Positions 1 to 9,066 of a stretch of DNA of 64,000 nucleotides are shown one piece after another. The translations under genes and the position numbers were made by a program. Under the pieces are notes generated by a model. That model ran no database searches. It saw nothing but the letters and a program-made list of their open reading frames with translations, and was not told the DNA's origin. Every line of letters begins with the position of its first letter. Positions within the stretch are counted from its first letter, which is position 1. Source of the stretch: Desulfobacter postgatei 2ac9 (GTDB lineage: Bacteria; Desulfobacterota; Desulfobacteria; Desulfobacterales; Desulfobacteraceae); contig NZ_CM001488.1 of NCBI RefSeq assembly GCF_000233695.2, positions 770,049 to 834,048 of the forward strand, read 5' to 3'.

Positions 1-47
1 AGTTACGACTCACGAGTTTTTAACAGTTTCAACTTTTTAATATGTTG

Positions 48-115
48 CCACGAAGGACACGAGGTTCACGAAGATATTAGCGTATTATACTTCGTGTTCT
101 TCGTGAACTTCGTGG
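48..115. repeat. Imperfect inverted repeat built of CACGAAG units
   Basis: The two arms (about 48-74 and 89-115) are imperfectly complementary, and each is itself made of short units reading CACGAAG or close variants. The hairpin lies just 3' of the channel gene on the minus strand, before any other gene. It could end transcription or be a dispersed intergenic repeat. Nothing in it codes for a recognisable protein. Confidence 0.5.
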
Positions 116-138
116 TTTTAATTTGTTTCAGGTTAATT

Positions 139-2769
139 TCAATCATCAGTCTCTTTCTCCTGCTCCGGCTGTTGCGATTCTGGTGTTTTGGCAGAAAAAA
201 ACCGGTCAGCCCCCTTAATGGAACGGATATGAATATCCCGTTGGGGAAAGCTGATCTCTATGTTGTTTTCCCGGAACTTTTTATCGATCCTGAATCTGAC
301 ATCCGTATCCACCTCCAGCATATGGTCCACATCAGTCCAAAGCCGCAGCACAAATATCAGGGCACTGTCGCCAAAATCCGTAAAAATCACGTCTGCCCGC
401 GGATATCGAAGGACATTGGGAGCGTCCACAGCAATCTGCAATAAAATCGTTCTGACCAGTTCGATATCTGATCCGTATGCCACGCCCACGCTGATTTTGC
501 GACGGATCCGTTTATCCTTGAAACTCCAGTTGGTCAACTGATTGCTGATGAGATCGGCATTTGGGATAATCAGGGAGGCATTGTCATAGGTCTGTACTAT
601 TGTGGAGCGAACATTTATTTTTCTCACCCTGGCCCAGATGCCGTTAATTTCCACATCATCCCCCACTTGAATGGGCCGCTCAAACAGCAGGATGATGCCG
701 GATATAAAATTGTTAAAAATATTCTGCAAGCCAAATCCGATACCAATGCCCAGGGCACCAAAGGCGACGGCCAGGGAGGCCGTGTTCAACCCAAAAGCAT
801 GAAGGGCCATGAGAAGGCCTATGGCCCAAATCATATAAGAGGAGATGGTTGTGATGGACTCCTGCATGCCCTGGGCCATACCGGACCGGCTTAAGAATTT
901 TTTCTGGAACAACCATTTCCATATCCGCACCAGGGCATAGGTAAAAATAAGTATAAGTCCTGCACTAATCGCTCCCAAAAAGCTGAACCGCATACTGCCG
1001 ATGCTCAAGGGAACGGCAAGAACCTGATACAGATGACCCAGCACGGTCTGGGGATCCCCCCACCAGATCAGCAGCAGAAGAATTGAAAGGGTAACCATCC
1101 AGCAGAACTGACCTGCCCGGATGATCAGCCACTGAACAGGATAGTCATCATAAACAAACTCTTCGGTCCTGCTATGGCTTTGCTCCCTGTAATACAGATC
1201 CCATTCCAGGAGCAAATGATAGAAGATCCCCCACCAGAAAACAACCACAAGACTTTGAACCCAGGAAAGGACCCAGTGAGAGGCAAGCAATTCATAACCG
1301 GTCATATCCAGCATAAGAGAAAGACCGGAAATCAGAAGCATCACATATTTAGTGGTTAAAAGCCGGATCAGCTGATTTTTATCCTGATGATTTCCCCCCG
1401 AAGACTGCAGTGTATTAAAATTAACATCACGCCAGGTTCTCAGAGTCCAGACAACCATGATCAATGCCCCTGTCACGCGCAGCAGGATCAATAGACCCGA
1501 ACTTTGCCCCAAAACGTCATATAACACCCCATAGGCAAGAACAAAAACAGCAACAGTCCGGGTGAAACGAATCAGATGCCGGGCATTGGATTTCCCACCC
1601 ACGGCATCGACAAAAACCGTTTTCAAGGCGCGGCAAATCCATCTGCACGCAAGCAGAATCATTATCACCATGGCGGCCGCCCAAAAAACCTTGGACACCA
1701 AAACCATTCGTTCCAGACGACTGTACAGAAAAATTGTCAACGCAGTTCCGGCCGGAATAATGGATATGATCAGCAGATCTGAGGCCATCTGATGCCAGGC
1801 ACCCAGTTTTTGCACAACAGGCAGATTCTTTAAACCCAAAGCCTCTTTTCTGAGCCGCCTTAGAATGGCAAGCACAGCCGCCAGGACAAAGAAAAAGGAT
1901 ACTGCCAGAAGCTGTGCCTCCTGCCACAATTTTTCAATTTCCGATATCCAGAACTTGGGCGCAGAAACGATAACGATATGTTCAATCAGGGTTTTAATTT
2001 CCTGATGAAGCGCATTAAGCGCACCAACCCGCTCGTCCTTTTTTGTTCGCTCAAACAACCCCTTTGCTTTTTTCTCTTCAATCTTTTTTTCAAATTCTGC
2101 ATCCAGGGATGTATACGTTTCATTTATTTCCGTCAGTTTCTCCAGACGGCCCTTGTATACCTGATCCAGCCGGGACACCAAAGCCTCTTTTTCCTTGAGC
2201 ACTTTTGATAGGCGAGTTGCTATTTTTTCAATGTTCCGGTTCTTTTTCTTGTCACCGGAAGCGGTGTTTTCTTTAACTCCGGCAAGTTCAGTAAGTTGTT
2301 TGCCAACAAGCAATTTCTGATTTTCCAGATGTTCAAGTTCCTCTTTCAGGGACTTTTCTCCCGGCATCAGTCCCTGAAATAACTTCTGGACGTCAGTCAT
2401 GACGGTTTTCAGTTCACCCCTGCTTGTCTCGAGCTGGGAAATATCAACATCGTCGGACAGCAGCAAATTCCGGAAAGCGGATAACTGGACCCGATACCCG
2501 TTATATGCTGCTGTCAGGTACATCTGGTCCTTCTCTTCGGCGGCCATACGGGTTTTATACTTTTCAAGGTCACTGAGCTCGGCTTTCAACGATTTTTCAA
2601 GTATCGTGCCCAGTTCATCAACCACCTGAGATGTCTGGGGCTGCTCTGATTCGGCAAAAGCAGAAGGTAATCCACTGAAAACAGTAAATCCGGCAAACAG
2701 GATCACAAAAAATTTGAAAATAAATTGAACGTGTAGTTTTTTCATATGAACAAAATTTTTTTCTGCCAT
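139..2769 (-). CDS. MscS-family mechanosensitive ion channel, large form
   Basis: Large inner-membrane channel that would open under membrane tension to release solutes on osmotic downshock. It begins with a signal peptide (KKLHVQF followed by a hydrophobic run ending PSAFA), then a predicted periplasmic coiled-coil region of about 250 residues, then many membrane segments. The C-terminal third holds the MscS signature: a Gly/Ala-rich pore helix with GALGIGIGFGLQN, followed by ISGIILLFERPIQVGD and the beta domain. At about 877 residues it belongs with the long MscK/YbiO-like forms. I chose ATG 2769, just past the corA stop; an in-frame ATG at 2745 sits right before the signal peptide, and the longer frame to 2820 would overlap corA. 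It probably shares a transcript with corA. Confidence 0.85.
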   Translation of the reverse strand: MAEKNFVHMKKLHVQFIFKFFVILFAGFTVFSGLPSAFAESEQPQTSQVVDELGTILEKSLKAELSDLEKYKTRMAAEEKDQMYLTAAYNGYRVQLSAFRNLLLSDDVDISQLETSRGELKTVMTDVQKLFQGLMPGEKSLKEELEHLENQKLLVGKQLTELAGVKENTASGDKKKNRNIEKIATRLSKVLKEKEALVSRLDQVYKGRLEKLTEINETYTSLDAEFEKKIEEKKAKGLFERTKKDERVGALNALHQEIKTLIEHIVIVSAPKFWISEIEKLWQEAQLLAVSFFFVLAAVLAILRRLRKEALGLKNLPVVQKLGAWHQMASDLLIISIIPAGTALTIFLYSRLERMVLVSKVFWAAAMVIMILLACRWICRALKTVFVDAVGGKSNARHLIRFTRTVAVFVLAYGVLYDVLGQSSGLLILLRVTGALIMVVWTLRTWRDVNFNTLQSSGGNHQDKNQLIRLLTTKYVMLLISGLSLMLDMTGYELLASHWVLSWVQSLVVVFWWGIFYHLLLEWDLYYREQSHSRTEEFVYDDYPVQWLIIRAGQFCWMVTLSILLLLIWWGDPQTVLGHLYQVLAVPLSIGSMRFSFLGAISAGLILIFTYALVRIWKWLFQKKFLSRSGMAQGMQESITTISSYMIWAIGLLMALHAFGLNTASLAVAFGALGIGIGFGLQNIFNNFISGIILLFERPIQVGDDVEINGIWARVRKINVRSTIVQTYDNASLIIPNADLISNQLTNWSFKDKRIRRKISVGVAYGSDIELVRTILLQIAVDAPNVLRYPRADVIFTDFGDSALIFVLRLWTDVDHMLEVDTDVRFRIDKKFRENNIEISFPQRDIHIRSIKGADRFFSAKTPESQQPEQEKETDD

Positions 2770-2776
2770 GATTCTT

Positions 2777-3841
2777 TCAGAACCATCCTTTCTTTTTAAA
2801 ATAAAAAACCATTGCTCCACCGATCATCGCCATGCTTCCTAATAAAACGAAATAGCCCCACTGCCACTCAAGTTCAGGCATAAATTTAAAATTCATTCCG
2901 TAAATTCCGGCAAGAAAACTTAAAGGGATAAAAATAGTAGAAATAATGGTCAGGATGGTCATGACCTCATTCATACGGTTGCCCTGGGCTGACATATAAA
3001 AATCAAGCATGCTGGACAAAAGCTCCTGAAGAGAAGTAACCGCATCCAGAACATGATTGACATGATCCAAAATATCCGCATAAAAGCGGATGGTGGTATC
3101 CGGAACAAACGGGGATTCGGATTTTATCAAACTAAGAATTGCTCCGCGCACCGGCCGGAGCTGCTTATTGAAAAATATCACCTCACGTTTCAACCGGTGT
3201 ATCTGCTCAAGGTGACCGGGATTTAAATCTTCCAGCATGTCTCGTTCAACAGATTCCACGGCCGACGCAATCTGTCCAATGACATCAAGAGCCTGATCAA
3301 CCACGGCATCAATCAGGGCATAAGCCAGGTAACCAGGACCGGCCGTACGTAATTTTCCCCTTCCCGCATGAAGTCTTTTCTCCACTGCGTTAAGGCAGGG
3401 GGAAGGTCTGTCCTGGACAAAAATAACCAGGTTCTCCATGACGGCCATACTGACCTGAGTCTCTGATATCTCATCCTTCTTAGGATCAAAGGCCAGTTGT
3501 TTCAGTGTGACATAATAATAGTTGTCAAAATCCTCAAACTTCGGAGGGTGTGACGGGGTAACCATATCCTCCAGGGTCAGGGTATGGATATTGAATAGCT
3601 CACCCATCCTTGAAAAGGCAAAATGATCATGTATGCCCGTCATCTGAATCCAGGCGGTCTTATTTTTTTGAATCAAAGGCAGGGCTGCATCAATGTCCGG
3701 GGGGTGGTATGTTTCAAGCGAATCTTTGGAATAGATTAACACACAAATATCAGATGCGGTACCCGACGCGGCCCGGGCATCAATCTGCAGACCCGGCGAA
3801 GATCCGGCTTTTTTTTCTAACTTATTAAAAAACCTGGGCAT
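2777..3841 (-). CDS. corA: CorA family magnesium/divalent cation transporter
   Basis: Inner-membrane Mg2+ (or Co2+/Ni2+) channel, normally a homopentamer. The 354-residue protein has the large cytoplasmic N-terminal domain and two C-terminal membrane helices. The hallmark GMN sequence is present at the end of the first helix (AGIYGMNFKFMPEL), and the chain ends with the usual short basic tail. GGAAGG lies about 8 bases before ATG 3841. The gene ends 8 bases before the MscS-type channel gene starts, so the two probably form an ion-homeostasis operon. Confidence 0.9.
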   Translation of the reverse strand: MPRFFNKLEKKAGSSPGLQIDARAASGTASDICVLIYSKDSLETYHPPDIDAALPLIQKNKTAWIQMTGIHDHFAFSRMGELFNIHTLTLEDMVTPSHPPKFEDFDNYYYVTLKQLAFDPKKDEISETQVSMAVMENLVIFVQDRPSPCLNAVEKRLHAGRGKLRTAGPGYLAYALIDAVVDQALDVIGQIASAVESVERDMLEDLNPGHLEQIHRLKREVIFFNKQLRPVRGAILSLIKSESPFVPDTTIRFYADILDHVNHVLDAVTSLQELLSSMLDFYMSAQGNRMNEVMTILTIISTIFIPLSFLAGIYGMNFKFMPELEWQWGYFVLLGSMAMIGGAMVFYFKKKGWF

Positions 3842-3872
3842 GGCAAGCCTTCCATTCCATTCACAGCAGATT

Positions 3873-6551
3873 TCAATTCATGAAGTTTCGTAACACGGTA
3901 TGCAAAATCCCCCCATTTTTATAGTACTCAATTTCCACAGGCGTATCCAATCTGAGTAAAACAGGAATTTCCTGGTCATCCACTTTTAGTGTCAACTCCT
4001 GGCCGGGTTTAATTTGATCACTAAGTCCCAAAATGGAATAGGATTCTTTTCCGGTCAGCTTCAGGGAATCAGGAGAGTTACCGTCTTTAAACTGTAAGGG
4101 TAAAACGCCCATCCCCAGCAGATTGGATCTGTGAATTCTTTCGTAACTGGTCGCAATAACTGCTTTAACGCCTAAAAGATAAGTTCCCTTGGCTGCCCAG
4201 TCCCGCGAAGATCCCGTTCCATATTCCTTGCCGGCTAAAACAATCAAAGGGGTTTCCGAAACTTTATATTTTTCGCAAGCTTCGAATATTGACATCTGTT
4301 CCCCGGTGGGAAGATAGGTGGTAATACCGCCTTCTGTCCCAGGTGCAAGCTGGTTCCTTAATCTGATATTGGCAAAGGTTCCCCTGACCATGACTTGGTC
4401 ATTTCCCCTTCTGGATCCATATGAATTGAAATCCGCCTGCCGGATTTCATGCTCAAGTAGATAGGCTGCAGCCGGACTGTTTTTTGCGATGGCTCCGGCA
4501 GGTGAAATATGGTCGGTGGTGACCGAGTCACCGACCTTAACCAACACCTTGGCGTCAACGATATCACTGACAGTTTTTAACGCTTTGCTCATGTTCAGGA
4601 AAAAGGGCGGATTTCTGATATAGGTTGAGGATTCATCCCACGCATAAACTTCATCACCCTTGGTGGGAATTTCGTTCCAAAGCGGAGAGAGCGTTTCAAA
4701 ATTGCTATACCGTTTCAGATACATATCAGGCTTGATTAGAGAGGCAACCTCTGCAATTTCGGTTGTATCCGGCCAAATATCTTTCAGAAAAACCGGGTTC
4801 CCATCCCTGTCTGTTCCCAAGGGATCTTCCAAAAGATTGATATCGATGGTTCCGGCTATGGCATACGCCACAACAAGGGGAGGACTTGCCAGATAGTTGG
4901 CTTTTGTGAGCGGGTTGACTCTGCCTTCAAAATTACGGTTTCCAGAGAGGACAGAGGCAACGACCAGGTCTTTGCCTGTTATCGCTTTGCTGATAGGTTC
5001 TGCAAGGGGACCTGAATTTCCAATACAGCTTGTACAGCCATATCCCACCGTAAAAAATCCAAGTTGCTCTAAAAATCCGTCAAGTTTTCCCTGCTGCAGG
5101 TAATCCGTGACAACTCTTGACCCCGGTGCAAGCGATGTTTTGACCCAGGGTTTTGTTTTTAGTCCCTTTTCAACGGCTTTTTTGGCCAGCAACCCGGCAG
5201 CGATCATAACAGATGGATTGCTCGTATTGGTACAGGAGGTAATGGCCGCAAGTACAACAGATCCGTGGGCCAGGGTGACAGGCTTTTCTGACGTAGAAAG
5301 ACGTATCTCTGCTTGGGCAGACAGCTCGGTCTCTTTTAACTCATATCCCCGTTGGTTAACAGGCGCCGTTAAGGTTTTTGCCCAGGCCTGCTTCATCTCC
5401 GATAATCCGATGCGATCCTGGGGGCGCTTGGGTCCTGCCAGAGAAGGCTCAATGGTTGAAAGATCCAGTTCAATTTCATCTGAAAATTCAGGTGCGGGCA
5501 TTCCGTCAGTTCTGAAAAGCCCTTGGGCTTTGCAGTAATGCTCGACTCTTTCAATCACGTCAGGGCTTCTGCCGGTTTCTTTTAAATAATGCAACGTCTC
5601 TGTATCTGTGGGAAAGAACCCCATGGTCGCGCCATATTCGGGCGCCATGTTGGAGATCGTGGCTCTATCCGCAAGACTAAGTCCTGAAAGTCCGTCACCA
5701 TAAAATTCAACAAATTTTTCCACCACCCCCACGTCTCTTAAAATTTGAACAATTCTAAAAACCAAATCTGTGGCGGTCGTTCCGGGACTCATTTTTCCGG
5801 TGAGTTTGAATCCTACAACCTGGGGGATTTGCATATAAATGGGTTGTCCCAACATGACGGATTCAGCTTCAATTCCACCGACTCCCCAGCCTAACACACC
5901 TAAACTGTTCACCATGGGCGTGTGTGAATCGGTTCCAACCACTGTATCAGAAAAACAGATGTTATCTCTCATTTGCACGACATTGGCCAAAGACTCCAGA
6001 TTCACCTGATGTACAATGCCCACGCCGGGAGGGAATATCCTCATATTTTTAAAATTTTTTTGTCCCCATTTTAAAAATTCATATCTTTCCCGGTTACGTT
6101 CAAATTCTTTCTCCATATTGATCTGCAGTGAGGTTGACATGCCAAAGGAGTCCACTTGAATGGAGTGATCAATAATCAGATCCACCGGTATTTTGGGATT
6201 GATAACAGCAGGACTACCCCCTAATTGGCTCATGGATGTTCGCAAGGCGGCCAGATCAACTAAAGCGGGAACACCTGTTAAGTCTTGCAGAATGACCCGG
6301 GCCGGTTTAAAAGGGATCTCTTTTTCAGATTTTTGTTTAGGCTGCCAATTTGCCAGCGCGACGATATCATCCTCATTCACCTGGAAGTGATCCAAGTTGC
6401 GCAGGGTCTGCTCCAATAATATCTTAATTGAAAACGGCAAGCGAGAGATGTGTCCTATTCCTTGTTTTTCCAAGTTCTCAAGTCTATAGAACTGTGCTGA
6501 CACATTAGATAGCCTCAGGTGATCTTTACTACCAAATTTGTCTTGATCCAT
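3873..6551 (-). CDS. acnA: Aconitate hydratase, AcnA type
   Basis: [4Fe-4S] dehydratase that interconverts citrate and isocitrate in the cytoplasm. The length (892 residues from ATG 6551) and domain order match monomeric AcnA/IRP-type aconitases. The cluster ligand motifs are visible: [13 protein letters not shown], then [13 protein letters not shown]. The substrate-binding segment [14 protein letters not shown] occurs near the C-terminus. ATG 6551 is preferred over the upstream in-frame start at 6581 because AAAGGA stands 7 bases before it. In acetate-oxidising Desulfobacteraceae this enzyme serves the oxidative TCA cycle, which fits the pta gene later in the window. Confidence 0.95.
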   Translation of the reverse strand: MDQDKFGSKDHLRLSNVSAQFYRLENLEKQGIGHISRLPFSIKILLEQTLRNLDHFQVNEDDIVALANWQPKQKSEKEIPFKPARVILQDLTGVPALVDLAALRTSMSQLGGSPAVINPKIPVDLIIDHSIQVDSFGMSTSLQINMEKEFERNRERYEFLKWGQKNFKNMRIFPPGVGIVHQVNLESLANVVQMRDNICFSDTVVGTDSHTPMVNSLGVLGWGVGGIEAESVMLGQPIYMQIPQVVGFKLTGKMSPGTTATDLVFRIVQILRDVGVVEKFVEFYGDGLSGLSLADRATISNMAPEYGATMGFFPTDTETLHYLKETGRSPDVIERVEHYCKAQGLFRTDGMPAPEFSDEIELDLSTIEPSLAGPKRPQDRIGLSEMKQAWAKTLTAPVNQRGYELKETELSAQAEIRLSTSEKPVTLAHGSVVLAAITSCTNTSNPSVMIAAGLLAKKAVEKGLKTKPWVKTSLAPGSRVVTDYLQQGKLDGFLEQLGFFTVGYGCTSCIGNSGPLAEPISKAITGKDLVVASVLSGNRNFEGRVNPLTKANYLASPPLVVAYAIAGTIDINLLEDPLGTDRDGNPVFLKDIWPDTTEIAEVASLIKPDMYLKRYSNFETLSPLWNEIPTKGDEVYAWDESSTYIRNPPFFLNMSKALKTVSDIVDAKVLVKVGDSVTTDHISPAGAIAKNSPAAAYLLEHEIRQADFNSYGSRRGNDQVMVRGTFANIRLRNQLAPGTEGGITTYLPTGEQMSIFEACEKYKVSETPLIVLAGKEYGTGSSRDWAAKGTYLLGVKAVIATSYERIHRSNLLGMGVLPLQFKDGNSPDSLKLTGKESYSILGLSDQIKPGQELTLKVDDQEIPVLLRLDTPVEIEYYKNGGILHTVLRNFMN

Positions 6552-6649
6552 ACAATTTCCTTTTACTAAGCGGTTAAACAAGACTTATAAAATTGACGGT
6601 TACACGGCTTGCCGGGATGACGCCCCTGGCGATGGGAGGTCCATGTCTG

Positions 6650-6915
6650 CTATTTTTCGGTAGCGGTTTTCAGTGCGTCCAGCCCTTTTTCCGATCCGAG
6701 CAGAATACGGCAGTGTCCACATTTTTGACGCCAAGCTCCTTGAGGGCGGCCCCATCCGTGGCATCTGCAATCACCGCCTGGGTGACCAGGTCTTTAATGG
6801 ATTGTACCAATACAGGACTTTTATCTATGGCCATAACATCGTGGCCCTTGCCGTATAAATGGGTAGCCAGGTGAAATCCGAAATTCCCCAAGCCGACAAT
6901 CAGAAATTGCTTCAT
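6650..6915 (-). pseudogene. KtrA/TrkA-type K+ uptake regulator with internal deletion
   Basis: The first 68 or so codons encode a clear TrkA-N Rossmann start (MKQFLIVGLGNFGFHLATHL, then DKSPV, then VIADATD). The reading frame then switches: the next bases in another frame give LLGSEKGLDALKTATEK and a stop at 6650-6652, which resembles the C-terminal end of the same family. A functional KtrA is about 220 residues, so around 130 codons appear to be missing at the join near 6700. As written, the upstream frame ends at 81 residues with an unrelated tail. The start context and family match are good; loss of function is inferred. Confidence 0.7.
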
Positions 6916-7020
6916 CTAATCTTCCTTTAACGCTCACTATCTTTATCAACCGAACATGCTTTTCTTAACCGATCTTAATTTTCTTAACCGATCATTATAT
7001 TTTCCTGGGCATAGGAAAAA

Positions 7021-7116
7021 TTACTTTAGCAACAGGGCATAACTGAGCATGGAGACCCGGCCAGGCGACAGAACGTTTTCTTTCCGGGTGGGGTCTTTAT
7101 GGTGCAGCAACGTCAT
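7021..7116 (-). pseudogene. Possible N-terminal remnant of KtrB/TrkH potassium transporter
   Basis: A 31-codon frame reads MTLLHHKDPTRKENVLSPGR followed by VSMLSYALLLK and a stop. The LSPxR...LxxSYAxL pattern resembles the start of the first membrane helix of TrkH/KtrB proteins, which normally run over 400 residues. It lies directly upstream of the decayed ktrA remnant, in the usual ktrB-ktrA order, which is the main support. A 14-bp tandem repeat (6961-6974 and 6980-6993) lies between the remnants. The match is short, so this is tentative. Confidence 0.35.
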
Positions 7117-7159
7117 ATATCGCCGATGTTGATTTTTTAAAGAAATGAAAATCCATTAA

Positions 7160-7786
7160 TTATAATTCAACGACAATTTCTTCATAGGTCTTACGCCATT
7201 TAGGTGGATCAAGTACAAGCCCAGGCTTTTTATATCCCACGGCAAGCAGTACTGGAATCCAATATCTGTCAGGGATATTAAATGCTTTTTTTACGCCTTC
7301 ATGGTCAAATCCGTCCATTGGGTGAGAATCAAGGCCTAAACTTACAGCTGCATACATCAGGCTCATGGCAAAGAATGCCGCGTTTTTGGCAGCAAAGGCC
7401 AGGTTGGCATCCGTACTCCAGTTGTATAAGGAGCGTGTGGCGTTGAGGAACCAATCGCGTTTCGTCTCGGGCATACCGGTTTTAACCATCTCCTGCCAGG
7501 TCCGTTCAAGTCCGGGATGGCCCTGTTTCCATCCTTCCCTGTCTGCCAGCACAATCATGGTCACCGGGGCTTCAACAATCTTGGGCTGGTTCCAGGCCAG
7601 TTCTTTGAGCTTTTCCTTCTGCGCCCTGTCCCGGAGGACCACGAGGTTCCAAGGCTGGAGATTAAAGCTGGAAGGCGAATTACTGGCCAGTTCCACCATT
7701 TTTTTGATCACTTCCGGGGAGAGATCTTTATCAGGGTCAAAAAAGTTGATGGACCGTCTGTTTTTGGTAATCTGCTCAAAGTTCAT
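7160..7786 (-). CDS. Nitroreductase family FMN oxidoreductase
   Basis: A 208-residue protein of the NfsB/FRase-I type, which binds FMN and uses NAD(P)H to reduce nitro compounds, quinones or similar acceptors. The opening RRSINFFDPDKDLSPE and the SSPSSFNLQPWNLVVLRD segment are the FMN-binding hallmarks (the Arg-Arg-Ser near the N-terminus and the Ser-Phe-Asn-Leu-Gln-Pro-Trp block). The VSLGLDSHPMDGF stretch is also typical. AAGGA precedes ATG 7786. The substrate cannot be told from sequence. It is followed upstream on the same strand by a thioesterase gene 16 bases away. Confidence 0.85.
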   Translation of the reverse strand: MNFEQITKNRRSINFFDPDKDLSPEVIKKMVELASNSPSSFNLQPWNLVVLRDRAQKEKLKELAWNQPKIVEAPVTMIVLADREGWKQGHPGLERTWQEMVKTGMPETKRDWFLNATRSLYNWSTDANLAFAAKNAAFFAMSLMYAAVSLGLDSHPMDGFDHEGVKKAFNIPDRYWIPVLLAVGYKKPGLVLDPPKWRKTYEEIVVEL

Positions 7787-7802
7787 AATATATCCTTATG
7801 GT

Positions 7803-8216
7803 TTATTTTTTTGGAATTTGCCTTTTCTTATGGTTATCATCAATGGCAACATACACAAATCGTGCTTCCGTGACTTTATAACGCCCCAGACCGCAGGTGT
7901 GAATTATGGGTTTGACCCACACTTCAAGCTTCACTGTAATTGAGGTATTTCCTATTTTTTCCACGTAACCATAGCAACAAAAGATATCTCCCACCTGAAT
8001 GGGCTCGATAAACTTCATACCTTCCACGGCAATGGTTACCACACGTCCACACGTAGCCTCCTTGGCCAGGATACTCCCGGCAATATCCATTTGGGACATG
8101 ACCCAGCCCCCAAAAATATCGCCATTGGGGTTGGTATCTGCCGGCATTGTCTGGGTTCGAAGAAGCAGGTCTCCGCGTGGCTGTAGTTCCTCTTCCATCA
8201 ATGGAATATCCTTCAT
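7803..8216 (-). CDS. Hotdog-fold acyl-CoA thioesterase (YciA-like)
   Basis: A 137-residue single-hotdog protein predicted to hydrolyse acyl-CoA esters. The characteristic segment NPNGDIFGGWVMSQMDIAGS carries the conserved Asn and Asp found in YciA/BACH-type enzymes, followed by VEGMKFIEPIQVGDIFCCYG. The C-terminus resembles that of the family, including the FVYVAID strand. ATG 8216 has AAAGG about 10 bases upstream; an internal ATG at 8198 is a weaker alternative. It is the last gene before the mobile-element boundary. Confidence 0.85.
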   Translation of the reverse strand: MKDIPLMEEELQPRGDLLLRTQTMPADTNPNGDIFGGWVMSQMDIAGSILAKEATCGRVVTIAVEGMKFIEPIQVGDIFCCYGYVEKIGNTSITVKLEVWVKPIIHTCGLGRYKVTEARFVYVAIDDNHKKRQIPKK

Positions 8217-8348
8217 TTATAAATAGCCTTTCGATTGATTTTGATTAATTGAAATTACAGAGTATCCTAAAATTGATTAACCCCTTATTCATAAATAGCG
8301 CTCCTATCGGCTGAACGAACCCGTTACGCTGCGGAACAGTCCAAATTA

Positions 8349-8543
8349 ATGATAACTTCTGGGGATACCTATCAACGGGCACCGATAATTGACAATGGAG
8401 TATACCATTCTATCAAAAAACAAAGAAATAAAAAAATCGAAACACCTTTGGAAGCATTATTACACCTCAAAGGTATTTCGATTTCTTCCACCAGAGTGAA
8501 AGTGGCGTCCCCAAGGGGATTCGAACCCCTGTCGCAGGCGTGA
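8349..8543 (+). pseudogene. 3' remnant of a second serine recombinase gene
   Basis: The last 40 or so codons match the end of the intact recombinase at 17191-18804. Here the chain reads LHLKGISISSTRVKVASPRG; there it reads LLLKGISVSFTGVKVASPRG; both finish FEPLSQA with a stop inside the tRNA-Glu core. The DNA upstream of the 51-bp core (about 8466-8498 against 18727-18759) differs mainly by transitions, as expected of homologous coding DNA. It lies outside the present element, so it looks like the scar of an older insertion at the same tRNA. Only the 3' end survives; the region before about 8423 is not recognisable. Confidence 0.6.
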
Positions 8544-8549
8544 AAGGCC
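8499..8549. repeat. Left attachment-site repeat (partial tRNA-Glu)
   Basis: These 51 bases are identical to 18760-18810. They hold the 3' half of tRNA-Glu in reverse orientation, from the CCA end through the T arm into the anticodon loop (GGCGTCCCCAAGGGGATTCG is part of it). Identity stops at GGCC: here GACGGAG follows, while the intact tRNA continues. This is the usual trace of integration into a tRNA gene. Confidence 0.85.
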
Positions 8550-8596
8550 GACGGAGAGCGTATTCCACCCTATTTTACAGGCGTTTCCGGCTCTTG

Positions 8597-8638
8597 AAAG
8601 CCGTCTTGAGCCGTTAAAAGCCGTCAAAAAAAGCCGTC
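8597..8638. repeat. Three AAAGCCGTC repeats beside the left att site
   Basis: AAAGCCGTC occurs at 8597-8605, 8617-8625 and 8630-8638, with a partial GAGCCGTT at 8608-8615. They lie about 50-90 bases inside the left end of the element. Clustered short direct repeats beside an attachment site could bind a directionality factor or accessory protein. The rest of the 8550-9066 gap holds no convincing gene: the frames are short and lack ribosome sites. Confidence 0.5.
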
Positions 8639-9066
8639 GGTATTTCCAGTCATCGCCACATCAAAACACCCGTAGCCAAGACAGTGGACTATGGACGATT
8701 TTTTTTCTAAAACTTTTTCCGACAGTCGAATAACAAACAAATCCGTAAAAATTAAAGAACCGATGTAAGCACTGTTCATAAATCCAGTGGGCGTGTGCCA
8801 GCACCACCCCACAGCCCACATCTCCCCGATCGGACCAGTTGTAATAAAATACCGTAAAAATCCCGGAATTACTTTAAGGACAGGCGTTATGGCTGTTTCT
8901 CACCGATAGAGCCGATTGTGCCACCTGGAACTTGCCAGCGTCAAAACACTGTCTTTTATAGGCGCTAAATCCAATTAAAACCTGTATCTTTGACAAGCGA
9001 TAGAACGAAAAAAGGCAGAGCCAAATGAATAGCCCTACCTTCATGTTGTTTTTTACCGAGATAAAG

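Noticed and set aside
48-115. CRISPR array
   Set aside because: The units are not separated by unique spacers and form an inverted repeat. No array was seen elsewhere in the window and no cas gene is present.
8624-8821. Open frame of 65 codons at the left end of the element
   Set aside because: No ribosome site, crosses the AAAGCCGTC repeats and has a composition unlike coding DNA.
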